Positions 21,396 through 31,151 of a stretch of DNA of 40,756 bases are shown here, one piece after another. The translations under genes and the position numbers were made by a program. Every line of letters starts with the position of its first letter. Within the stretch, counting starts at the first letter, position 1. The notes under the pieces were generated by a model that searched no databases, was not told the DNA's origin, and saw only the letters and a list, made by a program, of their open reading frames with translations. Where the stretch lies: contig CALWSR010000092.1 in assembly GCA_944384265.1 (NCBI GenBank), positions 1 to 40,756 of the forward strand. Reading direction: 5' to 3'. This stretch comes from an uncultured Clostridia bacterium. Its GTDB lineage: Bacteria > Bacillota > Clostridia > Lachnospirales > Anaerotignaceae.

Positions 21396-24059
21396 GTGGC
21401 TGACAATTTCGGTCTGAAAATCGGAGTCGAGGGCGAAAAGGAATTTAAAAAGGCCCTGGCAGATATCAACCAGTCCTTCAAGGTCTTAGGCTCGGAGATG
21501 AAGCTGGTATCTTCCCAGTTTGACAAAAACGACCAGTCTGTACAGGCGCTTTCTGCAAGGAATGCGGTGCTGAATAAGGAAATCGAAGCACAGAAGGGCA
21601 AGATTGAAACCCTGCGGGCCGCTCTCCAAAATGCCGCCGAATCCTTCGGGGAAAATGACAGGCGGACGCAGAACTGGCAGATACAGCTTAACAATGCCGA
21701 GGCTGCCTTAAACAGCATGGAACGGGAGCTTTCCGACAATGAACAGATGATGGAGCAGCTCTCGCAGCAGGAAACACAGTCTGCCGATGCCACGGAACGG
21801 CTCACACAGGAGATTTCCCGGCAGGAGGAGGAACTGGCGGGCTTAAAGCGCGCCTATTCCAATGCGGTGCTGGAATACGGAAAGGGCTCCAGTGAGGCAA
21901 AGGAACTGGAGGGGCGCATCTCCCAGCTTTCCGGGGAACTGAACGAGAACAGGGATAAGATGAAGGATGCCTCCGGCAGTGCGGAGGATTTTGGGGAGTC
22001 CCTGGAGGACGCATCGGACGGTGCGGATAAGCTGGGGAACGGGCTGTCCGCCGCCACGGTGGCGATGGGCAACCTGATGTCCGCCGGAATCCAGGCGGCG
22101 CTAAACGGTATCAAGGAGCTGGGCAGCGCCATCTGGAACCTGGACGAAGCCACGGAGGAATACCGGGTGGCACAGGGAAAGCTGACCACCGCTTTTGAAG
22201 CGGCAGGCTACAGCGGGGAGGCGGCGCAGCAGTCCTATACGGAATTTTATAAAATCCTCGGAGATACGGATACCGCGACGGAAGCCTCCCAGCTTCTGGC
22301 GCAGCTTGCGGAAAATGAACAGGACATCACCAAATGGACCAATATCGCCGCCGGTGTTTACGGCACCTTTGGCGACGCCCTTCCCATTGAGGGGCTGATC
22401 GAGTCGGCAAACGAAACCGCGAAGGTGGGCCAGGTGACCGGCTCCCTGGCGGACGCTTTGAACTGGGTGGGTATCAGCGAGGATGCCTTTAATGAAAAGC
22501 TGGCTTCCTGCTCCGATGAAAGCGAGAGGAACCGCCTCATCATGGAAACTCTTTCCGGCTCCTACGACGAGGCAAGCGCTGCCTTTTACCGCAACAACGA
22601 GGCGCTGGTGGCGTCACGGGAAGGACAGGCGCAGCTTGATGAAACGCTGGCGGGGCTTGGGGAGACTATTTCCAATGTTAAGAACAGCCTGCGGGCAGAA
22701 TTTCTTCCGGCGATTTCCGATGTCATTTCGTCTTTTACCGACATGATCAATGGGGTGGACGGGGCGGATACCGCTTTTGCCAACGCCATTACGGGCATGA
22801 TCAACACGGCGGTTGCCATGCTCCCGCAGTTTATGGACACGGGGATGCAGATACTGACTTCCCTCCTGTCCGGCATCATCCAGAGCCTCCCGGCTGTGAT
22901 TGAGGGGGCGGCGCAGATCATCGTCACGCTGGCCCAGGGCATCGCACAGGCGGTCCCAACCCTTATCCCGCAGATTGTCCTTGTGGTCACGCAGATCGTG
23001 CAGACCCTGGTGGAAAATCTGCCCATGATTTTAGAAGCGGCTTTGCAGCTTATCACGGGGCTGGCACAGGGGCTTTTGGACGCGATCCCCATACTGGTGG
23101 CGGCGCTGCCTGCTATTATTACGGCCATCGTGGAGTTTGTCATCGGGGCAATCCCCCAGATCATCGACGCCGGGATACAGCTTCTGACTTCGCTGATCAC
23201 GGCGCTGCCGGAGATCATCTCCGCTATTGTGGCGGCAATCCCGCAGATCATCGACGGGCTGGTAACGGCAATCCTGGGCAGCATCCCGCAGATCATTGAC
23301 GCGGGTGTGAAACTGCTGATTTCCCTGATCCAGAACCTGCCCCAGATCATTACCACGGTGGTTTCCGCAATTCCGAGGATTGTAAGTTCTCTGGTCAATG
23401 CCATTGTTGGGAACATTGACAAGATCATCCTTGCCGGAGTCCAGCTATTCGTGGCGCTGATTAAAAACCTGCCGCAGATCATTGTATCCATCGTAAAAGC
23501 GGTGCCGCAGATTATTTCCGCGATTGTGAAAGGCTTTGCCAGCGGCGCGTCCCAGATGGCGAGTATCGGACTGAACCTGATCAAGGGTATCTGGAACGGA
23601 ATTTCGGACGCGGCTTCCTGGCTGTGGAGCAAGGTCAGCGGCTTCTGCTCCAGCCTGTTAAGTAAGATCAAAGGGTTCTTTGGCATCCACTCGCCGTCCA
23701 CGGAGATGGCATGGGTGGGCGAAATGCTGGTGGAAGGTCTGGCAGGCTCCATCGAGGACAACGGCAGCGACACGGTAAAAGCGGCCGAGGGCTTAAGCGC
23801 AGGCATTTCCGATGTGATGAACGGTCTGGCGCAGGATATGCAGTCGGCAGTTCCATCAAATTTTGCTTTCGACGCCAATGGCACAGTAAACGCTGTTTCC
23901 GGCGGAATGGGTGGTATAGGCGGTTCCTCCTTTGGCACCCTCATAACCATCCAGCAGATGATTGTCCGCAGCGAGGAGGACATCCGCAGGATTTCCCAGG
24001 AACTTTACAACCTGATCCAGACCGGCTCCCGCGCCCAGGGACGGTTCAGCACAGCTTAG
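21396..24059 (+). CDS. Tail tape measure protein
   Basis: An 887-residue protein that sets tail length and is ejected with the DNA. The first ~230 residues are coiled coil, rich in glutamine and glutamate. A conserved N-terminal phage domain leads in (ADNFGLKIGVEGEKEFKKAL). Residues ~470-720 are a run of hydrophobic near-repeats built on LPxII and IPQIIDAG, probably membrane-active. A C-terminal FFGIHSPSTEMAWVGEM motif is typical of Firmicutes tape measures. GTG 21396 has GAGGAGG eight bases upstream. The protein is long enough for a medium siphovirus tail. Confidence 0.95.
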   Translation: MADNFGLKIGVEGEKEFKKALADINQSFKVLGSEMKLVSSQFDKNDQSVQALSARNAVLNKEIEAQKGKIETLRAALQNAAESFGENDRRTQNWQIQLNNAEAALNSMERELSDNEQMMEQLSQQETQSADATERLTQEISRQEEELAGLKRAYSNAVLEYGKGSSEAKELEGRISQLSGELNENRDKMKDASGSAEDFGESLEDASDGADKLGNGLSAATVAMGNLMSAGIQAALNGIKELGSAIWNLDEATEEYRVAQGKLTTAFEAAGYSGEAAQQSYTEFYKILGDTDTATEASQLLAQLAENEQDITKWTNIAAGVYGTFGDALPIEGLIESANETAKVGQVTGSLADALNWVGISEDAFNEKLASCSDESERNRLIMETLSGSYDEASAAFYRNNEALVASREGQAQLDETLAGLGETISNVKNSLRAEFLPAISDVISSFTDMINGVDGADTAFANAITGMINTAVAMLPQFMDTGMQILTSLLSGIIQSLPAVIEGAAQIIVTLAQGIAQAVPTLIPQIVLVVTQIVQTLVENLPMILEAALQLITGLAQGLLDAIPILVAALPAIITAIVEFVIGAIPQIIDAGIQLLTSLITALPEIISAIVAAIPQIIDGLVTAILGSIPQIIDAGVKLLISLIQNLPQIITTVVSAIPRIVSSLVNAIVGNIDKIILAGVQLFVALIKNLPQIIVSIVKAVPQIISAIVKGFASGASQMASIGLNLIKGIWNGISDAASWLWSKVSGFCSSLLSKIKGFFGIHSPSTEMAWVGEMLVEGLAGSIEDNGSDTVKAAEGLSAGISDVMNGLAQDMQSAVPSNFAFDANGTVNAVSGGMGGIGGSSFGTLITIQQMIVRSEEDIRRISQELYNLIQTGSRAQGRFSTA

Positions 24060-24075
24060 GAAGGAGGTGCAGTCA

Positions 24076-24852
24076 TTGGGCTTTACCTATAACGATATTA
24101 CCTCAAAGAGCATGGGCCTAAAAGCAAGGCTGACCTCCTGGCAGGTCTGCGGAAGGCTCCGCAACTTTACCACAACGGTTCCAGGCAAGTACGGGGTGAC
24201 GGACTTTGGGGCGGATCTGGACTACCGGGAGATTTCTGTTTCCTGCAATATCTTCCCGAAGCACAGCTTTGCCGCCCTGATGTCGGTGCTGGATGAGATT
24301 GCGGCATGGCTGGACCCGCTGGGCGGCTTAAAGCAGCTCGTGTTTGACGACCTCCCCGACCGCTATTTCATGGCAAGGCTTAATGATGCAGTGGACTGTG
24401 AACGGCTGCTGCGGTCGGCGGGCAGCTTTGATCTGACTTTCTTCTGCCCGGACCCCTTTGCCTATGCCGTGGAGGACGAGACGTTTTCCATCGCAGCACA
24501 GGGGAGCAGCACCGTTACCCGACTTACCGGGAACATGGAGTCCAATCCCATCTACCGCGTCGAGGGTGTGATAAGTGCCGGGGCGGGCAATTCTATCAGC
24601 ATTACCACCAACGGGCAGGAGCTGAAGATCGTCAATGCCACCCTTGCGTCCGGCGAGACGCTGGTGGTGGACGCGGAGAAGATGACTGCCTATGTGGAGG
24701 ATGAGAACGGGCTGATTTTAAGGAATGCCCTGCCCTATCTGGAGGAACTGAATTTTCCTGCCCTGACGGTGGGGAGCAACACGGTTTCCGTGGCAGCGGC
24801 AAACGCTACGTTCACGGGACTGGAAATACAGGCAAGGAGCCGGTGGAGGTGA
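24076..24852 (+). CDS. Distal tail protein (Dit)
   Basis: A 258-residue Dit-like protein at the tail tip. It has the lead segment FTYNDITSKSMGLKA, then RNFTTTVPGKYG, YREISVSCNIFPK and the SFDLTFFCPDPFAY motif that marks the N-terminal ring domain. The C-terminal ~90 residues form a beta-rich domain. TTG 24076 follows AAGGAGG at eight bases; the GTG at 24067 overlaps the site. Confidence 0.88.
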   Translation: MGFTYNDITSKSMGLKARLTSWQVCGRLRNFTTTVPGKYGVTDFGADLDYREISVSCNIFPKHSFAALMSVLDEIAAWLDPLGGLKQLVFDDLPDRYFMARLNDAVDCERLLRSAGSFDLTFFCPDPFAYAVEDETFSIAAQGSSTVTRLTGNMESNPIYRVEGVISAGAGNSISITTNGQELKIVNATLASGETLVVDAEKMTAYVEDENGLILRNALPYLEELNFPALTVGSNTVSVAAANATFTGLEIQARSRWR

Positions 24853-24856
24853 CGGG

Positions 24857-27382
24857 ATGGCTTTAAAGACAATATTCAATCAGCAGACAGACTTTACCGG
24901 GGAGTTCCCGACCAAGTGGGCAAAGGACGGCCTGTGGCGGATGAATGAATCCGATCCGGATGAAAATAACAATCTTCTGGATTCCTCCGGTGCAGGAAGG
25001 TCTGCTTTCATTCATAACTGGAGCGGAACCACCGCATCTATGCGGGGCGGGCAGAAAGGCAATTACTTCCGTTTTAACATCAATAATCCTTCCACAGAGC
25101 AGACGTATCTGAAGATTGCCAATGACGGGAGCATTTTTGCGGAGCTTGGGGAGCGCATGGTCTGCGGCGGCTGGATGAACCCCACCACCTATTCCGTGGG
25201 GAACACCTACTGCCCGATCTTCAATACCCGGTACGGTCCGGGGCAGCTCATTTTCTATCTGTCCCTCATCCGGGGCAAACCGAGGATCATGCTCTATGAT
25301 TCCTCCGGCAGCTTAATCCTGGATGAGTCGGTGACACCGCCCTTTTCCTTTGTCAACGGCGGGTGGTATTTCCTTGCCTGCCTGATCGAGCCGGCCAATA
25401 AAACGGCGCAGTATGTAGTGGGCGACCGGGGCAGCGGCGTGGTGTGGACTTCCTCAAAGCTGTTCTTTACCGGGGAACTGAACCAGTCCTGTACGGCAGA
25501 CCTGATCCTGGGGATGCACGCCGATTCCTACTGGTACGCAGGCGGGCTGGACGACTGGTTCCTGGACTGCGATACGCAGCTAACAGCGGAGGACTTGGAA
25601 GCCTACTTCCTATCTTCCCTCTGTGCCAACGGCGGCGATACTGCCGGGGATGTGGATGGAATCACCGAGCCGGGAACAGTCACGCTCCGGGCATCAAGCG
25701 GCGTTTATCCATCGGAGGGCGTACTGACTACGGCGGCAGCGGAATGCAATCTCTCCGGCACGGGGCGTGTATCTGTAGCCAGTGAGTATATCTCCGGCAC
25801 CACCGCAATCTCTCTTGTGGAGACTTCCACCAGCGATGATATGGAGGAATGGAGCCCGTGGGCGGCGGTCCCTGCGGACGGAAAGCTGGCGTCTCCCAAC
25901 CGGGCATATATCCGTTTCCGGGTAACACTTACCACAAGCGATACTTCCCGGACCCCGAAGCTCATTGACATCCGTCTTTATGACATTCCCAAGTCTCCCT
26001 ATGAGAAGATCGGGTATGCAAGGCCGGTGGTGTTGGACAGTAATGGTGCATGGGAGGCAGTGCTGAAGAACGCCTATGACATCATCGTGACGGGAGAGAT
26101 CAACGGCGAGGACACCCTTTCCTTTAAAATCCCCTACCGGGATAGGAAACGCGCCTTTGTGGACAGCGAGAAGAAAATCCAGATCGTGGATGATGTGTAT
26201 AAGGTGCGGACGGTGACGGACACCAGAGATACGGATGGCAGCGCCGTCACGGAGGTGTATGCGGAGGCGGAATTCTATGACCTGACGTTCTCTGTCCGCA
26301 AGGAAGAGCGCACCTTTGACGCGGAGTACCCGGAAATGGCGATGGCATACGCCTTGGAAGGCACTGAGTGGAGCGTCGGCACGGTCACGGTGCGGACAAA
26401 GCGGACCTGGACCAGTACGGAGAAGAACGCCCTTTCCATCCTCAGAAATACAGCAGACCTCCACGGCGGCGACCTGGTCTTTGACTGCCCGAACCGGCTG
26501 GTGCATCTTCTGACGGTCAATGGAAAGGACAGCGGGGCGCTCTTTGCCTACAGAAAGAACATGAAATCCATCCAGCGGGTAGTGGACACCAGGGAGCTTG
26601 TGACAAGGCTCTATGCCGTGGGCGCAGAGGGCATGACCTTTGCAGACATCAACGGCGGCAAGCCTTATGTGGAGGATTTTACTTACACCAGTGAGGTGCG
26701 GATTTCCACGCTGGACTGTTCTTCTTTTACCAACCCCTATCAGATGAAGGAATACACAGAAATGCGGCTGGCACAGTACGCAAAGCCCACCATTTCCTAT
26801 GTGCTGAATGCGATGGATTTATCCGTGCTGACCGGCTATGAGCATGAGGCGTGGGAGCTGGGGGATTATGTGCGGGTGGAGGATAAGGAGCTGGGGCTTT
26901 CCGTTACCACAAGGATCGTGCGCCGGGAATACAACCTGCAGGAGCCGTGGAACACGGTGCTGGAGCTTTCCACCACCTTAAAGAACCTGGGCAGTTCCGC
27001 AAGCCAGTGGGACAACGCGGCGGATACCCTGGAAGGCACCAGCATGGTATCCAATGACGATATCCGGGAGATGGTGCCCTTTAACCTTCTGCGCAACTCT
27101 CGCGCCGATGACGGGCTTGCCTATTGGGTAAATTCCGGCTTTGAGGCGGACGGGGAGAACGGGGCAAGCGGCACGGCGTCCTTTAAGGCGGCGGGCGTGG
27201 CAGGCATGACCAAAAGCCTGTCCCAGACCGTTTATCCCGCCAACCGTTCCAGCTACACGCTGTCGGCGCAGATCGGCTCGGAAAACCTAGAGAAGTTAAG
27301 CGATAATTCCCAAGTGGGCATTGAAGTAATCATCGAATATGAGGACGGCAGCACAGAATCAAGATTTATTGATTTGTATTAA
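24857..27382 (+). CDS. Tail tip protein with LamG-like N-terminal domain and prophage endopeptidase-tail (Tal) core
   Basis: An 841-residue protein. Residues ~25-260 look like a concanavalin/laminin-G jelly roll (GLWRMNESDPDENNNLLDSSG, GGWMNPTTYS, WYFLACLIEP, YAGGLDDWFL), a glycan-binding fold. Residues ~380-720 match the prophage tail endopeptidase/Tal core (YDIIVTGEINGEDTLSFKIP, YEHEAWELGDYVRVEDKELG). A C-terminal beta domain follows. It is likely the tail hub with a cell-wall or capsule-binding head. The LamG domain at the N-terminus of a Tal protein is less common than a C-terminal receptor domain. Confidence 0.85.
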   Translation: MALKTIFNQQTDFTGEFPTKWAKDGLWRMNESDPDENNNLLDSSGAGRSAFIHNWSGTTASMRGGQKGNYFRFNINNPSTEQTYLKIANDGSIFAELGERMVCGGWMNPTTYSVGNTYCPIFNTRYGPGQLIFYLSLIRGKPRIMLYDSSGSLILDESVTPPFSFVNGGWYFLACLIEPANKTAQYVVGDRGSGVVWTSSKLFFTGELNQSCTADLILGMHADSYWYAGGLDDWFLDCDTQLTAEDLEAYFLSSLCANGGDTAGDVDGITEPGTVTLRASSGVYPSEGVLTTAAAECNLSGTGRVSVASEYISGTTAISLVETSTSDDMEEWSPWAAVPADGKLASPNRAYIRFRVTLTTSDTSRTPKLIDIRLYDIPKSPYEKIGYARPVVLDSNGAWEAVLKNAYDIIVTGEINGEDTLSFKIPYRDRKRAFVDSEKKIQIVDDVYKVRTVTDTRDTDGSAVTEVYAEAEFYDLTFSVRKEERTFDAEYPEMAMAYALEGTEWSVGTVTVRTKRTWTSTEKNALSILRNTADLHGGDLVFDCPNRLVHLLTVNGKDSGALFAYRKNMKSIQRVVDTRELVTRLYAVGAEGMTFADINGGKPYVEDFTYTSEVRISTLDCSSFTNPYQMKEYTEMRLAQYAKPTISYVLNAMDLSVLTGYEHEAWELGDYVRVEDKELGLSVTTRIVRREYNLQEPWNTVLELSTTLKNLGSSASQWDNAADTLEGTSMVSNDDIREMVPFNLLRNSRADDGLAYWVNSGFEADGENGASGTASFKAAGVAGMTKSLSQTVYPANRSSYTLSAQIGSENLEKLSDNSQVGIEVIIEYEDGSTESRFIDLY

Positions 27383-27397
27383 AGGAGGCGGTGAGCT

Positions 27398-27595
27398 ATG
27401 GCTTATTTATCCCCTACCCTGGCGAGAATCACGCCGGAGCATTATGGTTCACGGATTAAGTCTATCACTGTGCGTGTATGCGTGACGGACTGCACCGGTA
27501 GTTTCTATATCACGGACATCCTCCTGCAGGCGGGAGCCGTGGCAACGGGATGGGTAGGCCATCCCTGCGAGATACGGTGGACGCTGGATGGGTAA
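27398..27595 (+). CDS. Small tail-tip beta-domain protein
   Basis: A 65-residue protein after AAAGGAGG. Residues ~20-60 (TVRVCVTDCTGSFYITDILL) resemble a stretch near the start of the next protein (TVKPTIADCSGTVYVTDLQL), so the two look like copies of one small beta domain. It could have arisen by duplication or by break-up of a longer tail protein. It overlaps the next gene by eight bases. Function is probably structural. Confidence 0.6.
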   Translation: MAYLSPTLARITPEHYGSRIKSITVRVCVTDCTGSFYITDILLQAGAVATGWVGHPCEIRWTLDG

Positions 27596-28172
27596 AGTAC
27601 GCTTTGTCCGGCTAGCCGAGGTCATCAATAGGAAACAGGATATGCGTGTCGTGAGCGTTACCGTAAAGCCTACCATTGCGGACTGCTCCGGCACGGTCTA
27701 TGTCACGGACTTACAGCTACAGGAAGGACCGGCGCTGACCGGGTATGAGCCGCACACGGAGAAATATCTGGAAAAATACCGGGAGGACGGCAGCGTGAAG
27801 GCTCCCGTCTGGTTCAACGGCGTGGTGCGGAGTGAGGAAACGGTCATCCTGTTTAATCTCGGTTCTACCTCGGCGGGGCTGGATATTCATCTGTATCCAA
27901 AGTCGGATATGGCGGCAGGCACAGTTTCTCTCTGCCAGGGCGTGGGCGGACAGATAGCGGTATTCCCCAATGCCATGAATGCGGAGGACGATGTAGCGCT
28001 CCTGGCATCCACACGGGAATGCACCAGAAACGGCAGCCCGGAGAAAAAAGAAGGATTTTACCAGTACAGCGCGGCGTGGGATTCCAAGCATAAGGTAACG
28101 CTTGCAGATGGCAAAACGGCAAGGCTGTTATTTTTCATGCAGGAGATGCAGGACGGAGGTGAACCGCTTTAA
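27588..28172 (+). CDS. Tail-associated beta-domain protein
   Basis: A 194-residue protein. Its N-terminal ~60 residues copy the domain of the preceding small gene. The rest (NGVVRSEETVILFNLGSTSAG and later strands) is beta-rich with no catalytic motif. Its ATG overlaps the preceding stop region, and its stop overlaps the following ATG, so it belongs to the tail-tip operon. Probably an adaptor or baseplate accessory linking the tip to the GH18 protein. Confidence 0.65.
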   Translation: MGKVRFVRLAEVINRKQDMRVVSVTVKPTIADCSGTVYVTDLQLQEGPALTGYEPHTEKYLEKYREDGSVKAPVWFNGVVRSEETVILFNLGSTSAGLDIHLYPKSDMAAGTVSLCQGVGGQIAVFPNAMNAEDDVALLASTRECTRNGSPEKKEGFYQYSAAWDSKHKVTLADGKTARLLFFMQEMQDGGEPL

Positions 28173-30640
28173 TGGATACGCTCAAAGGTAAACAGATCAT
28201 GGTTTGGACATTCATGGGCAATGCCAGGATGTATGAGGCACTCCGGGATTACGGCGACCGCATCAGCCAGATCGGGCTGTTTTCTTTCAAGGTCCGGGCG
28301 ACCGGGGAAATCTACGAAACCGGGGTTGCCATCTCAGATATGCTGACTTACATCAACAAATGGCCCCACATCAAGTGGCTGCTGACCGTGGCCAATGACG
28401 GGAGCAACAGCATCTTTAGGGCGCTCCGGGATAACACAGACGGGGCGCAGGATATGTTCCTCTCAGAACTTGTCCGCATCATGGAGAAGTATCCCTGGTG
28501 TGACGGGATTGACATCGATCTGGAAAAGGGGGACGGCTATTCTACCCATGAAGCGTCCACCGCCATGTTCCGCAATATTTACAACACGGTCAAGAATTAT
28601 GACGCCACAAAGCAGATGAACATCTGCCTGCCGGGGATGACTTCCGTCAATGGCTCGGTGGGAGGAGAGAACTGGTGTGTCTACGGCGACCTGAATCCAT
28701 ACTGCGATACCGCCTCCATTATGTCCTACGGCATGGCATGGGCGGGGAGCGCGCCGGGGCCGGTTTCTCCCCGTTCCTGGCTGGAGGGCATTTATGATTA
28801 CGCCGTTCAGGTCATGGACCCGGACAAGGTGTTTCTTGGGATGCCCGCCTATGGCTGGAACTGGCAGATTTATGACAAGCCGGAGAACCTGGGAAAGACC
28901 TACCGGGGAACGTCCAATACCTACTATGCCGCCAAGCTGTGGATGACGGGCGGCTACAATTTCACAGGGGACGCTCCACCGCAGCCTTTTATCCCCATCG
29001 TGGCCTATTGGGATGATTACGATAAAGTCCCTTATGCCTTTCCCCAGGTCTATGACTATATGGAGGGACCGGATGCCGTCTCTTACGAATACCCGCAGCT
29101 TGCGGGAACCTATAACCGCAGGAACTACCTGACTGCCTACGCAAAGGAGCAGAAAGCGGAGTTTGGCAGCATCCTCATTGACCGGGATGCCGGGAACTAC
29201 GCCAGTGCATCCGGGATTGTTTCCATTGAAAACGGTGTGGCGACGCTGGGCGATTCCGGTTCCGTGACCTACAGCTTTACCGTGGGTACAGCGGGGACCT
29301 ATGACGTGGCGGTGCGCATCTGCTATCCATTTTGGGATAAGAATGGCATCTATATTTCCCTGGACGGGGCACAGAAGCATTTCACGGAAAGCCGTCTGTG
29401 GTGGCCGTACTGGAGGAGTACCTTCTGGACTTCTTTTGCCAGCGGCGTTTCCCTTTCTGCCGGGACGCATACCGTGACCATCTCTGTGGATGTCAAAGGC
29501 GTGCAGTTTTACGGGTTCCGTGTCTGCTCTGCCTTTTCCGAAGGTCCATCTGCTGGGGAAGCAACCTTTGCCCTTGCGCCCAGGAGTTTTAAGGATGTGG
29601 ACGGGAACATGGCGGTGCCAGACAAGGGCTTCAAGCTGACACTGGAGATGCTCCGCAGGAAACCGGATTCCGCCCTGGTGTGGTATGAGGACTTCCGGGA
29701 CTATGGCGTGCTGGAGACCAACTACTGGACGGCGCTGTCCGGTTCCTGGTCCGTGTGGCGGTCAGAGGAATATTCCACGGAAAGAGTGTACTCCCAGCTT
29801 GAGGGAAGAGGCCAGCTTGCATGGCAGTATGACGGCTTTACGGAGCTTCATCTGCGGGCAAGGCTGGCGTTCCCGGCAAATGGCAGCGGCAGGGCCGGGG
29901 TGTTCTGCGGGAATCTATTCTGCTGCTTAAACTATGACGCACAGCGGGTAGAGCTGTATCAAGGCACAACGCTGCTTGGCAGCCACAGCCAGGAGATTGT
30001 TAGGACACCGGTGGTAAATCTGCGGGGCAACCCTACCATGTACACGGTGGAGATGCGCATCCGTGGGAACCGGGTGCGGGTGTATTCCGGTTCCTCCTAT
30101 ACCCTGCGCTTTACGGCAACAGTCAGCGGATTTACCGGGGGCTATGCCGGGTACCGGTCGGACAATACGACTGTCTGTGAGCTTCTGCGCCTGGGCGATG
30201 CCTGGACTTACGAGCCGTATGAACGGTTTGACGTCACGATGCCGGACGGCAGTTTTCAAAGCTATGGCAGGATAGCCCGCGCGGGCTGCATCTGGGATGA
30301 AGAGTTCCAGGTGTTCACGCTGACTTCCGATGTGGAGGAATCGTCCACACGCACCGAGGACATCTCCCTGGACTATGACTTCTTCCATTCCGGCCTGCTG
30401 GAGCTTTCCTGCGGGAACGACTATACCGTCACGGTCACGCCGAAGGACATCAATATCTGGATCGCGCGGCTGTTTTTAGGGGATGCGGACGGGTTCTCCA
30501 TCCTCTATTACCAAGATGTGAATTCTCTGGTCTATTGGGCGAATGAGGCGGCATACCGCTGGAAGCTCCGGGGGATGTGTATGTGGTCTTTGGGGCAGGA
30601 GGATATGCGCCTGTGGGAATATCTGCCGAAGCAGATATAA
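28172..30640 (+). CDS. Tail glycoside hydrolase, GH18-type with large insert
   Basis: An 822-residue protein. Residues 1-~330 form most of a GH18 chitinase-like barrel with the full catalytic DxxDxDxE (D111, D114, D116, E118, in DGIDIDLEKG). The closing barrel segment, ending GMCMWSLGQEDMRLWEYLP, appears only at the extreme C-terminus (~788-822). Between them are about 450 residues, including a CBM-like beta sandwich (~340-460) and a jelly-roll (~490-690). It probably cuts cell-surface or wall glycan (N-acetylglucosamine-containing) during infection. It overlaps the preceding stop by one base. Confidence 0.85.
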   Translation: MDTLKGKQIMVWTFMGNARMYEALRDYGDRISQIGLFSFKVRATGEIYETGVAISDMLTYINKWPHIKWLLTVANDGSNSIFRALRDNTDGAQDMFLSELVRIMEKYPWCDGIDIDLEKGDGYSTHEASTAMFRNIYNTVKNYDATKQMNICLPGMTSVNGSVGGENWCVYGDLNPYCDTASIMSYGMAWAGSAPGPVSPRSWLEGIYDYAVQVMDPDKVFLGMPAYGWNWQIYDKPENLGKTYRGTSNTYYAAKLWMTGGYNFTGDAPPQPFIPIVAYWDDYDKVPYAFPQVYDYMEGPDAVSYEYPQLAGTYNRRNYLTAYAKEQKAEFGSILIDRDAGNYASASGIVSIENGVATLGDSGSVTYSFTVGTAGTYDVAVRICYPFWDKNGIYISLDGAQKHFTESRLWWPYWRSTFWTSFASGVSLSAGTHTVTISVDVKGVQFYGFRVCSAFSEGPSAGEATFALAPRSFKDVDGNMAVPDKGFKLTLEMLRRKPDSALVWYEDFRDYGVLETNYWTALSGSWSVWRSEEYSTERVYSQLEGRGQLAWQYDGFTELHLRARLAFPANGSGRAGVFCGNLFCCLNYDAQRVELYQGTTLLGSHSQEIVRTPVVNLRGNPTMYTVEMRIRGNRVRVYSGSSYTLRFTATVSGFTGGYAGYRSDNTTVCELLRLGDAWTYEPYERFDVTMPDGSFQSYGRIARAGCIWDEEFQVFTLTSDVEESSTRTEDISLDYDFFHSGLLELSCGNDYTVTVTPKDINIWIARLFLGDADGFSILYYQDVNSLVYWANEAAYRWKLRGMCMWSLGQEDMRLWEYLPKQI

Positions 30641-30675
30641 GGCATCCCGGAGCAATTTCATAAAGCTGGAAACTG

Positions 30676-30705
30676 GCGACTGTTCTTAGGGGCAGCCGCT
30701 TTTTT
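30676..30705 (+). terminator. Terminator-like hairpin after the GH18 gene
   Basis: GCGACTG at 30676-30682 pairs with CAGCCGC at 30693-30699 with one mismatch, followed by six T residues at 30700-30705. It would end or weaken tail-operon transcription before the lysis genes. Confidence 0.6.
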
Positions 30706-30736
30706 CATACAAAAATTTCAAAGGAGGGATTCAATT

Positions 30737-31150
30737 ATGAAGGAATTCTGGAACACGATCCAAGTCATTTTTGCGGCCATCGGAGGGTGGCTCGGTTACT
30801 TCCTGGGCGGCTGCGACGGGCTTCTGATCGCGCTGGTGGTGTTCGTGGCAGCGGACTACATCACGGGCGTGATGTGCGCCGTGGCGGATAAGGAGCTGTC
30901 CAGCGAGGTGGGATTTAAGGGCATCTGCAGGAAGGTGCTGATCTTCATCCTGGTGGGGATCGCCAATATCCTGGATGTGCAGGTTATCGGCACCGGCTCG
31001 GTTCTGCGCACGGCAGTCATCTTTTTCTATCTTTCCAACGAGGGCGTGAGCCTTCTGGAGAACGCCGGACACCTGGGGCTGCCCATCCCGGAGAAGATCA
31101 AGACCGTATTAGAGCAGTTGCATGACCGCTCGGAAAGTGAGGGAAACTGA
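30737..31150 (+). CDS. Phage holin (phage_holin_4_1 / toxin-secretion holin type)
   Basis: A 137-residue membrane protein. Hydrophobic segments lie at about 8-25, 27-47 and 72-100, and the family marker phrase VAADYITGVMCAV at ~36-48 is followed by LSSEVGFKGICRK. The C-terminal tail is charged. Holins make holes in the cell membrane and let endolysin out. AAGGAGG lies upstream. The endolysin gene starts one base after the stop, a normal lysis cassette. Confidence 0.9.
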   Translation: MKEFWNTIQVIFAAIGGWLGYFLGGCDGLLIALVVFVAADYITGVMCAVADKELSSEVGFKGICRKVLIFILVGIANILDVQVIGTGSVLRTAVIFFYLSNEGVSLLENAGHLGLPIPEKIKTVLEQLHDRSESEGN

Positions 31151-31151
31151 T

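Noticed and set aside
22900..23530. Repeated hydrophobic phrases in the tape measure as possible DNA repeats or a CRISPR-like array
   Set aside because: The repeats follow codon phase, vary at the DNA level, and encode membrane-type LPxII/IPQII segments usual in tape measures. No spacers of constant length occur, and no CRISPR array is seen in the window.
27398..27595. Frameshift remnant joining the Tal gene to the following tail gene
   Set aside because: The Tal frame ends with a normal stop, and the small frame has its own AAAGGAGG and ATG. Duplication of a small domain explains the similarity without assuming a frameshift.
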